Positions 27,745-36,007 of a DNA stretch of 64,000 nucleotides are shown piece by piece. Every line of letters starts with the position of its first letter. The first letter of the stretch is position 1. The notes beneath the pieces are model-generated. The model saw only the letters and a program-made list of their open reading frames with translations, had not been told where the DNA came from and ran no database searches. The DNA is from Sphingomonas_B tabacisoli. Lineage in GTDB: Bacteria; Pseudomonadota; Alphaproteobacteria; Sphingomonadales; Sphingomonadaceae. The translations under genes were made by a program, and so were the position numbers. The stretch covers positions 1,860,001 through 1,924,000 of the forward strand of contig NZ_JBHUDY010000001.1 in the NCBI RefSeq assembly GCF_042678385.1, written 5' to 3'.

Positions 27745-28511
27745 GCCTCAAACGCGCGCTGGTCGCCTCCACTGTCGAACCCGCTTTCGAGGCCGAGCGC
27801 GAGCTGCGCCGGCGCTACGACTGGGTGCCGGTGGAGGACGCCGACCTGATCGTCGCCTTGGGCGGCGACGGCTTCATGCTGCAGACACTGCATGCGATGC
27901 TGGAGCGCCGCCGGATCGTGCCCGTCTATGGCATGAACCTGGGTACGGTCGGCTTCCTGATGAATCACTGGAGTCTAGAACGCCTCGACGAACGGCTGGC
28001 GCGGGCAAGGCGGTTCGTAGTCTCGCCGCTCCGAATGGAAGCGACCACGATTGATGGTCAGACCGTCGTGCTGCCCGCGATCAACGAGGTCTCGCTGCTC
28101 CGCGAAACGCGCCAAACGGCCAAGCTGGAAGTGACGGTCAGCGATCGCATCGTGCTCGACGAGCTGGTCTGCGACGGCGTGCTTGTGGCGACGCCGGCGG
28201 GCTCGACTGCCTATAATCTCAGCGCGAACGGCCCAATCCTACCGCTCGGCTCCTCGCTACACGCGCTGACGCCGATCAGTCCCTTCCGGCCCCGGCGCTG
28301 GCGCGGCGCGATCCTGCCGGACAGCGCCACCGTCGAGTTCCGCGTGCTGGAGCCCGTCAAGCGTCCGGTCAGTGCGGTCGCCGACCAGCGCGAAGTCCGC
28401 GACGTGGCGACGGTGCAGGTGGCGATCGACCGCGGCCAGACGCTCTGCCTGATGTTCGATCCGGAGCACGCGCTCGATGACCGCATCACGATGGAACAGT
28501 TCATCGCCTGA
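27741..28511 (+). CDS. nadK: NAD kinase
   Basis: Phosphorylates NAD+ to NADP+ in the cytosol. The 256-residue protein shows the ATP/NAD-site motif LGGDGFMLQTLH, GMNLGTVGFLMN, the NE motif in INEVSL, and the conserved ATPAGSTAYNLSANGPILPL. Translationally coupled to moaA through an ATGA overlap. It is followed by tRNA-Asn. Confidence 0.95.
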   Translation: MSLKRALVASTVEPAFEAERELRRRYDWVPVEDADLIVALGGDGFMLQTLHAMLERRRIVPVYGMNLGTVGFLMNHWSLERLDERLARARRFVVSPLRMEATTIDGQTVVLPAINEVSLLRETRQTAKLEVTVSDRIVLDELVCDGVLVATPAGSTAYNLSANGPILPLGSSLHALTPISPFRPRRWRGAILPDSATVEFRVLEPVKRPVSAVADQREVRDVATVQVAIDRGQTLCLMFDPEHALDDRITMEQFIA

Positions 28512-28573
28512 ACCGCGTCGCAACCGCTTGCAATGGCGACAAGCCTTGCTATAGGCCCGGCCTCGCTCGGCAT

Positions 28574-28648
28574 TCCCCGGTAGCTCAGCGGTAGAGCATC
28601 CGACTGTTAATCGGACGGCCGCCTGTTCGAATCAGGCCCGGGGAGCCA
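28574..28648 (+). tRNA. tRNA-Asn (GTT anticodon)
   Basis: A 75-base cloverleaf. Acceptor TCCCCGG (28574-28580) pairs with CCGGGGA; D arm TAGCTCAGCGGTAGAGCA; anticodon stem-loop CCGACTGTTAATCGG with anticodon GTT; T arm GTTCGAATC. The 3' CCA is encoded (28646-28648). All stems pair. Confidence 0.97.
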
Positions 28649-28714
28649 GCGTTTCGCGTGCGAGCACGCCATTGCGCGTCAGCGTACAGGCTCATCCCCC
28701 GGATGCGTCGCCGG

Positions 28715-28739
28715 CAGCCTATCAGTTGGCGATAGGCTG
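28715..28739. other. Isolated perfect hairpin in the tRNA-Asn to SDR gap
   Basis: A 9-base perfect stem (CAGCCTATC with GATAGGCTG) closes a 7-base loop in the 28649-28846 gap. No T-run follows, so it is not a standard terminator. It could be a processing or termination structure behind the tRNA, or part of the leader of the SDR gene. Confidence 0.4.
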
Positions 28740-28846
28740 GCTGTCAGTCTGACGATCTGCTGCCGCTCGTTCCCTGCTCATAGATCAGCCGGCGTTGCGG
28801 GACGTTGCCGGAGGTGACGCCTCGCAGATCATGAGGAGTCATCGAA

Positions 28847-29644
28847 ATGGAAACGACCAAAGGAACTGCCGTCATCACCGGCGCATCGAGCGGGATTGGG
28901 GCGGTCTTTGCCGATCGCCTCGCCAGGCGCGGCTATGATCTCGTGCTCGTCGCGCGCAGCGCCGACAGGCTGGCGCAGGTCGCCGACCGCATCCGGTCCA
29001 CCACGGGCCGCAAGGTCGATCTGCTTCCGGCCGATCTGGGCGATGCGGCCGATCTCGCCCGCGTCGAAGCCTTTCTGAAGGACACGCCCGACGTCACCAT
29101 GCTCGTCAACAATGCAGGGCTTGGCGGCGCCCTCACCCTGTTCGAATCCGATGTCGATCAGATGACCGCGATGATCGCGCTCAACGTCACTGCCCTCACC
29201 CGCCTCACCTATGCGGCTGCGCCGGAATTCGTCGCGCGCGGCTCGGGAACGATCGTCAACATCGCGTCGATCGTCGCAATCAATCCCGAGGTGCTGAACG
29301 GCGTCTATGGCGGGACCAAGGCATTCGTGGTGGCGTTCAGCCAGAACCTGCGGCACGAGCTCGATGGCACAGGCGTGCATGTGCAGGTCGTGCTTCCCGG
29401 CGCCACTGCGACCGAATTCTGGGCCGCGGCCGGTCGGCCGGTCGAACTACTGCCGAGCGAAATCGTGATGACAGGCGACGATCTGGTCGACGCAGCGCTG
29501 GTCGGGCTCGATCAGGGCGAGTTTGTCACCATTCCCTCGCTTCAGGAAAAGCAGCTCTTCGACAGCTACGAAACCGCCCGTCAGGCGATGATCGGCAAGC
29601 TTTCGAACGCTGCTCCCGCTGCCCGCTATCGGGCGGCCGCCTGA
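28847..29644 (+). CDS. Short-chain dehydrogenase/reductase (SDR)
   Basis: A 265-residue classical SDR-type oxidoreductase. The nucleotide-binding TGASSGIG lies at residues about 11-18, followed by an NNAG motif in LVNNAGLGG, the catalytic serine in VNIASIVA and YGGTKAF (YxxxK, Tyr/Lys) about 13 residues on. AGGAGTCATCGAA precedes the ATG. An Arg after the first beta strand (VARSADRL) suggests NADP preference. The substrate is unknown. A LysR gene lies about 130 bases downstream on the same strand and could be its regulator. Confidence 0.88.
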   Translation: METTKGTAVITGASSGIGAVFADRLARRGYDLVLVARSADRLAQVADRIRSTTGRKVDLLPADLGDAADLARVEAFLKDTPDVTMLVNNAGLGGALTLFESDVDQMTAMIALNVTALTRLTYAAAPEFVARGSGTIVNIASIVAINPEVLNGVYGGTKAFVVAFSQNLRHELDGTGVHVQVVLPGATATEFWAAAGRPVELLPSEIVMTGDDLVDAALVGLDQGEFVTIPSLQEKQLFDSYETARQAMIGKLSNAAPAARYRAAA

Positions 29645-29774
29645 ACGTATTGGCCTCATATATGCCTGCTCCAGAGCCGGAGCGTGCGCGGGATGTGCGC
29701 TCCGGACCACTGCCTTTCCCTTTGAGCCGAGAACGCATGGAGCTATGATCCGGCAGGAGAACGAAGGGGGGTGC

Positions 29775-30698
29775 ATGGACCGTCTCGACGCGATGCAGGT
29801 GTTGCTGGCTGTCGTCGATGCCGGCAGCCTGTCCGCGGGAAGCCGCAAGTTGAATGCGCCGCTGCCGAGCGTCAGCCGGAAGGTCGCCGATCTCGAGCGC
29901 CTGCTCGGCACGCGGCTGCTTATTCGCACCAGCCGCAACGTTCAGTTGACCGATGCCGGCCGCGATTATGTCGAGGCGGCGCGCAATATCGTCGCCCAGA
30001 TCAAGGATGCGGAGCTGCGCGCTTCGGGCGAGTACAAGGTCCCGCGCGGAACGCTGACGATCACGGTGCCGATGGCGTTCGGACGCGGTCGCGCCTTGCC
30101 CCTCGCCTATCAATTCCTCGTCGAACATCCCGAGATCACGCTCAACGTGCTATCCCTCGATCGCCTCGTGAACCTGGTCGAGGAGCATGTCGATGTGGGC
30201 GTCAGGCTGGGCGATCTGGCCGACAGCTCTCTGGTCGCGATCAAGGTCGGCGAGTTCAATCTGCTGACCTGCGCGAGCCCCGACTATCTTGCGCGAAGGG
30301 GCCGGCCCAAGCACCCCGACGACCTCGCCGATCACGACGCCGTCCTGTTCACGCCATTGAACGAAGGGGTCTGGACCTATCGGTGCAAGGACCGCGCAAT
30401 CCAGGTCAGGCCGAACGGAAGGGTTTGCACGAATACGAGCACGGCGGCGGTGGCGGCCGCGGTGCAGGGAATGGGCATCACCCGGGCGCCAAGCTACCAG
30501 CTCGCCGAGGAGCTGCGATCCGGCGCGCTCGTCAATATTCTCGAGCCTTTCGACGTGCACACATACCCCATCCATCTGGTCTATGCGCGCCAGGGTCTGC
30601 TGCCGTTGAAAGTGCGCGCGTTCCTGGACTGGATGACGCCGCGCCTGCGAAGCGCGCTGCAGGATCTGAACGAGTTCAGTCCGCAAGTGGCGGAGTGA
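29775..30698 (+). CDS. LysR-family transcriptional regulator
   Basis: A 307-residue regulator with an N-terminal winged HTH (MDRLDAMQVLLAVVDAGSLS, then LERLLGTRLLIRTSRNVQLT) and a LysR substrate-binding domain (LTITVPMAFGRGRALPLAYQ to LLPLKVRAFLDWMTPRL). ATG at 29775 is favoured by AAGGGGGGTGC just ahead and matches the usual family N-terminus; a start ten codons upstream is not needed. Its end overlaps a convergent small membrane protein gene by 23 bases. Targets cannot be read from the sequence; the SDR upstream and the efflux operon downstream are candidates. Confidence 0.92.
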   Translation: MDRLDAMQVLLAVVDAGSLSAGSRKLNAPLPSVSRKVADLERLLGTRLLIRTSRNVQLTDAGRDYVEAARNIVAQIKDAELRASGEYKVPRGTLTITVPMAFGRGRALPLAYQFLVEHPEITLNVLSLDRLVNLVEEHVDVGVRLGDLADSSLVAIKVGEFNLLTCASPDYLARRGRPKHPDDLADHDAVLFTPLNEGVWTYRCKDRAIQVRPNGRVCTNTSTAAVAAAVQGMGITRAPSYQLAEELRSGALVNILEPFDVHTYPIHLVYARQGLLPLKVRAFLDWMTPRLRSALQDLNEFSPQVAE

Positions 30699-31008
30699 GA
30701 GCAAGGGCCGACCGGCTGGCGTCCGCGACCTGCTGATCTACCCCGCTCTTGTCGCTGAAGAACGCCGCGGCGAAGAGGCCGCAGCCGATCAGCACGGACA
30801 GGAAAACGCCGAGCGCGACCGCGACGAAGGTGACTGCGTTCAACGCGTCGAATAGCCAAAGATAGCCCAGCGCTCCGATCACCATCAGGACGGCGCCGAT
30901 CGAGATCAGCTTCATGTTGTGCCGGAACTCGGCCAAAGCCGTCGCTCGATCGAACGCTTTGGAGTCCGGAACCGGATTGTACGGCGCGGGCTCGAAGGCG
31001 GTGGCCAT
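30676..31008 (-). CDS. Small two-helix membrane protein
   Basis: About 110 residues. An N-terminal soluble segment (EPAPYNPVPDSKAFDRATAL) is followed by two membrane helices (LISIGAVLMVIGALGYLWLF and VTFVAVALGVFLSVLIGCGL) and a short polar tail. ATG at 31008 is preferred because GGAGA lies seven bases ahead; an upstream ATG at 31026 adds six residues. No family recognised. Confidence 0.65.
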   Translation of the reverse strand: MATAFEPAPYNPVPDSKAFDRATALAEFRHNMKLISIGAVLMVIGALGYLWLFDALNAVTFVAVALGVFLSVLIGCGLFAAAFFSDKSGVDQQVADASRSALALTPPLAD

Positions 31009-31238
31009 TTCTGTCTCCATTTCCATGAGAGGCGCGCGATTGCGACCTCGGCGGCGGAATGGCTGAGGCGATCGAGAGGCGGTAGCCGGCGAGATCGGGA
31101 AGAACCCTATCGAGGTTCGAGAGCCTAACGGCGCGCGAGAGGCTGCCTTCCGGTTTCGGCGGCTGCCGGGCGAGAGACCGACTTTCTACATCCCCGCCAC
31201 GAAACGCCACGATGCGTGGCGCAAGGTGGGAGATTCAC

Positions 31239-31397
31239 ATGAAAGCGCCGAGCTCGAAAATCTCGAAAGCCGAAGAGCGCGCGCTCGAAGGCGGGATCGA
31301 ATGGATCGTCGCGCGCCAGCTTGCCCCGATCCAGGAAGAGCTGCTGCGGTTGCGCGCCTATGTGGAAGCCTTGCGAGAGGCGTCGGTGCCGTGGTGA
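31239..31397 (+). CDS. Small 52-residue protein leading the efflux operon
   Basis: MKAPSSKISKAEERALEGGI begins a short, mostly helical, charged protein ending QEELLRLRAYVEALREASVPW; the C-terminal half could form a coiled coil. GTGGGAGATTCAC gives a good ribosome site before ATG 31239. Its stop overlaps the GTG start of the outer membrane factor gene (GTGA), as in the rest of the operon, which argues that it is translated. No function is known. Confidence 0.6.
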   Translation: MKAPSSKISKAEERALEGGIEWIVARQLAPIQEELLRLRAYVEALREASVPW

Positions 31398-32830
31398 TCC
31401 GGGCGACGAAGAGCGCGCTGGCGGGGCTCATCGCCTCGCTGCTCGCCGGGTGCGCCGCTTTTCCGCACGTCGAGCCGCAGGTTGCGCAGGTGCAGGCAAG
31501 CACGCTTGGCCTAGGCGGGCCGGGGGCCCCGATCGATGCGGCCTGGTGGATCGCTTACGGCGACCCGCAGCTCGATCGTCTCGAGGAGATGGCGCTGGCC
31601 GGCAATCCGACGCTGGACGGCGCGTTGGCACGGCTCCGCGCCGCCGAAGCATTGGTGCAGGTGCGCCACGCCGATCAGCTCCCGCATGTCGACGCCGATG
31701 GCAGCGTGGTGCGCGAGCGGCTGAGCGACAAATCGCTGATCCCGCCGCCTTTCGGCGGCACCGGCCAGACCATTTCCGCCGTGCAGGGCGCGCTGAGCTG
31801 GGACCTCGATCTGTTCGGTCGTCAGCGCTCGGCGGTGCGGCAGGCCTCGGCCAATGCCGATGCTGCCCGGTTCGACGCGGCAGCGGCGCGGCTCGCCATC
31901 TCCACCTCGGTCGCCCAGACTTATGTCGGGCTGGCGCGGGCGAACCGGCTGATCGCGGTCGCCGACGGCTTCGTCGCCACCCGCCAAAGCTCGTTGCGGT
32001 TCGTCCAGTCGCGGATCCGGACGGGGCTTTCGAACGAGTTCGAGCTGCGCCAGGCCGAAACGCTGCTGGCCGAGGCCGAACAGGCAAAAACGCGCGCCGA
32101 GAAGCAGCGCGACCTTCTCATCCATGCGCTCGCCGCTTTGGCCGGGCGCGGCGCGGACTTCTATGCCTCGATCACCGCTCCGAGCCTGGCGCTCGACACG
32201 GCGCCCGCCGTGCCCGCTATCCTGCCGGTGGATCTGCTCGGCCGCCGCCCCGACCTGCTCGCCGGCCAGGCGCGGATCGACGCCGCGGTGCAGGGCCGCG
32301 CCGTCGCAACGGCGGACTTTCTCCCCAACGTCAATCTGCAGGCGCTGGTCGGTCTGTCCGCGCTCGGGTTCGGCAGCCTGTTCACCGCAGGCGCGCTGCA
32401 AGGCGGGGGTGGCGTCGCGATCCACATTCCCATTTTCGAAGGCGGCAAGCTGAAGGCGCAATACCGCCAGGCGACCGCCGATCTCGACGGCGCGGTCGCA
32501 AGCTACAACGAGGCCGTGCTGGGCGCGGTTCGCGACGCCGCCGACGCCGCGACCAGCGTTCATTCGGCGGACGAGGACGTAGCCGCGCAAGGCCGCGTCG
32601 TCGCCGGCCTGCGCGATACGGTGCGGCTGGACCAGGTGCGTATCCGCACGGGCCTCGGCTCGCAGCTCGACGCGATCGATTCCGGCTTCCGTCTGCTCGA
32701 AGCGGAGCAGGACCTCGTCAATCTTCAGGCCGGATCGCTGATCAGCCGCATCCAGCTCGTCGCGGCGCTGGGCGGCGGATTCGATCCCGCCCGGCCGCTC
32801 GGAAATGCAATTCAGGGAAGCCTGCAATGA
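31394..32830 (+). CDS. Outer membrane factor of a tripartite efflux pump (NodT/OprM family lipoprotein)
   Basis: A 478-residue TolC-like channel. The N-terminus (AGLIASLLAGCAAFPHVEP) has a lipobox LAGC. It is followed by the family start (DAAWWIAYGDPQLDRLEEMA) and two OEP repeats (ALSWDLDLFGRQRSAVRQAS, LPVDLLGRRPDLLAGQARID, VAIHIPIFEGGKLKAQYRQA). It would form the outer membrane duct for the fusion protein and pump encoded next. GTG at 31394 overlaps the small upstream gene; the stop overlaps the next start (ATGA). Confidence 0.92.
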   Translation: MIRATKSALAGLIASLLAGCAAFPHVEPQVAQVQASTLGLGGPGAPIDAAWWIAYGDPQLDRLEEMALAGNPTLDGALARLRAAEALVQVRHADQLPHVDADGSVVRERLSDKSLIPPPFGGTGQTISAVQGALSWDLDLFGRQRSAVRQASANADAARFDAAAARLAISTSVAQTYVGLARANRLIAVADGFVATRQSSLRFVQSRIRTGLSNEFELRQAETLLAEAEQAKTRAEKQRDLLIHALAALAGRGADFYASITAPSLALDTAPAVPAILPVDLLGRRPDLLAGQARIDAAVQGRAVATADFLPNVNLQALVGLSALGFGSLFTAGALQGGGGVAIHIPIFEGGKLKAQYRQATADLDGAVASYNEAVLGAVRDAADAATSVHSADEDVAAQGRVVAGLRDTVRLDQVRIRTGLGSQLDAIDSGFRLLEAEQDLVNLQAGSLISRIQLVAALGGGFDPARPLGNAIQGSLQ

Positions 32831-34005
32831 ACGCCCAAACCCCCACCATAGCCATCGAAGAGCTGGAGGCGACGGCCAAGTCCCGCAAGCGACGGCTCGG
32901 CTTCCTGCTGCTCGGCGCCGCCGTCGCGATTGCCATTCTCGCCTATGCGGCGATGCGACTGCTCGCGGCGCCGAGCGAGACGACCGACGACGCCTACGTC
33001 GGCGGCAACATCGTTTCGATCACCACCCGCGAGGGCGGCACGGTCATCGCGCTGCATGCGGACAACACCCAGCATGTGAACCGCGGCGCACCGCTGATCG
33101 ATCTCGACCCTGCGACGGAAGACGTGGCCTTGGCTTCGGCCGAGGCGCAGCTTGGGTCGGCGGTCCGCGGCTTTCGCTCCCAGCGCGCGGCGGTGGACGA
33201 GGCCTCGGCGGAAATCCTGTCGTCCGCGGCCGATCTGGGCAAGGCGCGCAATGACTTTGTGCGCCGCCAGGCCGCTGCCTCCGAAGGCGCGGTTTCGACC
33301 GAAGAAGTCAGCCATGCCGGCGACGCCGTCTCGGTGAACCAGGCGAAGTTGCGACTGGCCGAGGCGAAGCGCGCGCAGGCGGCAAGCGCCGTCGCCGGCA
33401 CCAGCGTCTATGACAATCCCGCGGTCCTAGCGGCCATTGCGCAAGTGCGCCGCGCCGCGATCAGCCGCGCCTATATGAATATCGAGGCGCCGGTTTCGGG
33501 CGTGGTGGCGCAGCGCACTGTCCAGCTTGGCCAGCGCGTCGCGCCGGGCACGCCGCTGATGTCGGTCGTGCCGCTCGACAGCCTCTGGGTCGACGCCAAC
33601 TTCCGCGAAACCCAGCTTCAGGACATGCGGGTCGGCCAGCCGGTCGCGATCAAGGCCGACATCTACGGCCGCGCCGTGGTCTTTCACGGCAAGGTGCTGG
33701 GCCTGGGGGCGGGCTCGGGCAACGCCTTCTCCCTGCTGCCGCCCCAGAACGCGTCGGGCAACTGGATCAAGATCGTCCAGCGCGTGCCGGTCCGCATTGC
33801 GCTCGATCCGCAGGAGCTAGCCCGCAATCCGCTGCGAGTCGGCCTTTCGGCGACGGTCACCGTCGACACCAGCAACAAGGCGGGGCCGGTCGTGGCCGGC
33901 AGCGCTCCGCCCGCGGGCGGCACGCAACAAGTGGTCGATGGCGGGCCTGAGGTCGAGGCACTGATCCGCCGGATCATCGCCCGCAACATGGGAGCGGTCC
34001 GGTGA
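32827..34005 (+). CDS. HlyD/EmrA-type membrane fusion protein
   Basis: A 392-residue periplasmic adaptor with a single N-terminal membrane helix (LGFLLLGAAVAIAILAYAAM). The biotinyl-lipoyl-like halves are TDDAYVGGNIVSITTREGGT and MNIEAPVSGVVAQRTVQLGQ, with a long alpha-helical hairpin between. The C-terminal beta domain reads SLWVDANFRETQLQDMRVGQ. This matches EmrA-type partners of DHA2 transporters. Coupled on both sides by 4-base overlaps. Confidence 0.93.
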   Translation: MNAQTPTIAIEELEATAKSRKRRLGFLLLGAAVAIAILAYAAMRLLAAPSETTDDAYVGGNIVSITTREGGTVIALHADNTQHVNRGAPLIDLDPATEDVALASAEAQLGSAVRGFRSQRAAVDEASAEILSSAADLGKARNDFVRRQAAASEGAVSTEEVSHAGDAVSVNQAKLRLAEAKRAQAASAVAGTSVYDNPAVLAAIAQVRRAAISRAYMNIEAPVSGVVAQRTVQLGQRVAPGTPLMSVVPLDSLWVDANFRETQLQDMRVGQPVAIKADIYGRAVVFHGKVLGLGAGSGNAFSLLPPQNASGNWIKIVQRVPVRIALDPQELARNPLRVGLSATVTVDTSNKAGPVVAGSAPPAGGTQQVVDGGPEVEALIRRIIARNMGAVR

Positions 34006-35534
34006 CGGCGGCGCAGCCGGCGCCGCTCAAAGGCGCGGCACTCGGCATCGCCGCGGTGGCGCTGGCGCTGGGAACCTTCATGCAGGTGCTGGACGGCACC
34101 ATCGCCAATGTCTCGCTGCCGACCATTTCCGGCAATCTTGGCGTCAGCACGGACAGCGGCACCTGGATCATCACGTCGTTCGCCGTCGCCAACGGCGTGA
34201 CGGTGCCGCTCACCGGCTGGCTGATGGGGCGGTTCGGCGTGGTGCGGACGTTTACCGCTTCCGTGATCGCTTTCACCATCGCGTCGCTGCTCTGCGGCCT
34301 GGCCTGGGACCTCCCTTCGCTGATCCTCTTCCGCATTCTGCAGGGCGGCGTTTCGGGGCCGATGATCCCGGGCAGTCAGGCGCTGCTGCTGTCGATCTTC
34401 CCGCCGCACAAGCGCGGCACCGCGCTCTCGATTTGGTCGATGACGACGCTGGCGGCGCCTGCGCTCGGCCCGGTGCTCGGCGGCTATATTTCGGATAATT
34501 ATTTCTGGGGCTGGATCTTCCTGATCAACGTGCCCTTCGGTCTCGTCACCGCCAGCCTGACATGGCGTCACCTGCATGATCGCGAGACGCCGACCCGCAA
34601 GCTGCCGATCGACACGGTCGGCCTCGCGCTGCTCGCCTTCTGGGTGTTCAGCCTGCAGACGATGCTGGATCTCGGCAAGGATCGCGACTGGTTCAACAAC
34701 GGACTGATCGTGACGCTGGCGATCGGCACCGTGATCGGCTTCGCGGCCTGGCTCATCTGGGAAGCGACCGAGCAGCGGCCCGTGGTCGATCTCTCCTTCT
34801 TCAAGCGCTGCAATTTCGTGCTCGGCACGCTGGCGCTCTGCCTCGGCTATGCGCTGTTCTTCGCCAACAACCTGCTCCTGCCGCTGTGGCTGCAGGAATA
34901 CCAGGGCTACAACGCCACTTGGGCCGGGCTCGTCGCCGCACCTTCGGGCGTGATGGCGGTGCTCGCCGGACCGTTCGTCGGCAAGCTGAAGCTCGACGCG
35001 CGCTGGCTCGCCACTTTGGCCTTTCTGTGCCTCGGCGGATCATTCTGGATGCGCGCGCAGTTCACCCCTGACGCGAGCTTCTTCGTGCTCGCCGCGCCGC
35101 TGGCGCTGCAGGGTCTGGGCCTTAGCATCTTCTTCGTGCCACTGTTGACCATCCTGCTGGACGGCATCCCGCCCGAGGGCGTGCCGGCGGCGAGCGGACT
35201 CTCCAACTTCGCGCGGATCACCGCGGGCAGCTTCGCGGCTTCGATCATCACCACTTACTGGGACCGGCGCGAGGCGTTGCACCAGGCGCGGCTAAGCGAG
35301 GCGAGCAGCCCGCTTTCGCCACTCTATCGCAGCGCCATCGAGCAGCTTCAATCCTATGGCCAGTCCCCGCTCCAGGCGGCTGGCTCGGTCTATCGGCAGC
35401 TCGTCAACCAGGCCTATCTGCTGTCGTCGCTGGAGCTGTTCTGGGTCAGCGCGCTCCTCGCCGTCGCGATGATCGCCGTCGTGTGGTTCTGCCGCAAACC
35501 CGCGCCCAGTGGGCAACTGGTCGCAGCGGAGTGA
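34002..35534 (+). CDS. DHA2-family (EmrB-type, 14-helix) MFS drug exporter
   Basis: A 510-residue inner membrane transporter. DHA2 motifs are visible: LGTFMQVLDGTIANVSLPTI (motif D1), VTVPLTGWLMGRFGVVRTF (motif A), GPMIPGSQALLLSIFPPHKR, and ALGPVLGGYISDNYFWGWIF (motif C with GPxLGG). About 14 membrane segments can be traced. With the preceding fusion protein and outer membrane factor it forms a complete proton-driven export system. Substrates are unknown. It is the last chromosomal gene before the island junction. Confidence 0.93.
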   Translation: MTAAQPAPLKGAALGIAAVALALGTFMQVLDGTIANVSLPTISGNLGVSTDSGTWIITSFAVANGVTVPLTGWLMGRFGVVRTFTASVIAFTIASLLCGLAWDLPSLILFRILQGGVSGPMIPGSQALLLSIFPPHKRGTALSIWSMTTLAAPALGPVLGGYISDNYFWGWIFLINVPFGLVTASLTWRHLHDRETPTRKLPIDTVGLALLAFWVFSLQTMLDLGKDRDWFNNGLIVTLAIGTVIGFAAWLIWEATEQRPVVDLSFFKRCNFVLGTLALCLGYALFFANNLLLPLWLQEYQGYNATWAGLVAAPSGVMAVLAGPFVGKLKLDARWLATLAFLCLGGSFWMRAQFTPDASFFVLAAPLALQGLGLSIFFVPLLTILLDGIPPEGVPAASGLSNFARITAGSFAASIITTYWDRREALHQARLSEASSPLSPLYRSAIEQLQSYGQSPLQAAGSVYRQLVNQAYLLSSLELFWVSALLAVAMIAVVWFCRKPAPSGQLVAAE

Positions 35535-35582
35535 GCCCGATGATGGCGGCCTTGCGGAAGATTCCCGGATTGTCTGGAAGGC

Positions 35583-35633
35583 CTGGTGCCGCTTGCAGGA
35601 CTCGAACCTGCGACCCCCGCATTACGAATGCGA
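35583..35633. repeat. attL: duplicated 3' part of tRNA-Thr at the left end of the genomic island
   Basis: 51 bases identical to 48948-48998, which lie within the intact tRNA-Thr(CGT). The copy covers the anticodon loop to the 3' CCA (minus-strand sense). The 5' half of the tRNA is absent, so this is a residual target-site fragment, not a working tRNA. The surrounding gap (35535-36007) shows no convincing gene. Confidence 0.93.
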
Positions 35634-36007
35634 ACGCACCTATGATTTTACGAGGGAAACGTCACACCTATAACGGATTTTATAATATTCGTGCCGCCTG
35701 CTCGATTCCAGTTTGGCCCGCTTTAGTGCCTCAACTGCAAATAAAATCCGCCGATATGCCCGGCGCAAGAAGCGCATCGTCGTCATTGAAAATGCACACA
35801 CCGTGAAAGGCCGCACATTAATCGCATAGGCGAGCCTCTATCCCTGATGCGTCGCTCGGCTGATCGTTTTTTTTCGCGCCACCTTTCGACCTGAACGAGA
35901 CCTTTCGGCCCCATATTGGCCCTATTCAGGTTGGGGGCTACAGTCTGTGACCTGTGAGTCGCCTCGGCACTCTGTATGCGTAAGCCTTTTGAACAAGGGG
36001 AATGTTC

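Noticed and set aside
35583..35633. Second tRNA-Thr gene
   Set aside because: Only the 3' half is present; no D arm or 5' acceptor strand follows, so it is an attachment-site remnant.
35483..35806. Plus-strand frame crossing the island's left junction
   Set aside because: It spans the pump 3' end, the tRNA fragment and AT-rich DNA; chance frame without a ribosome site.
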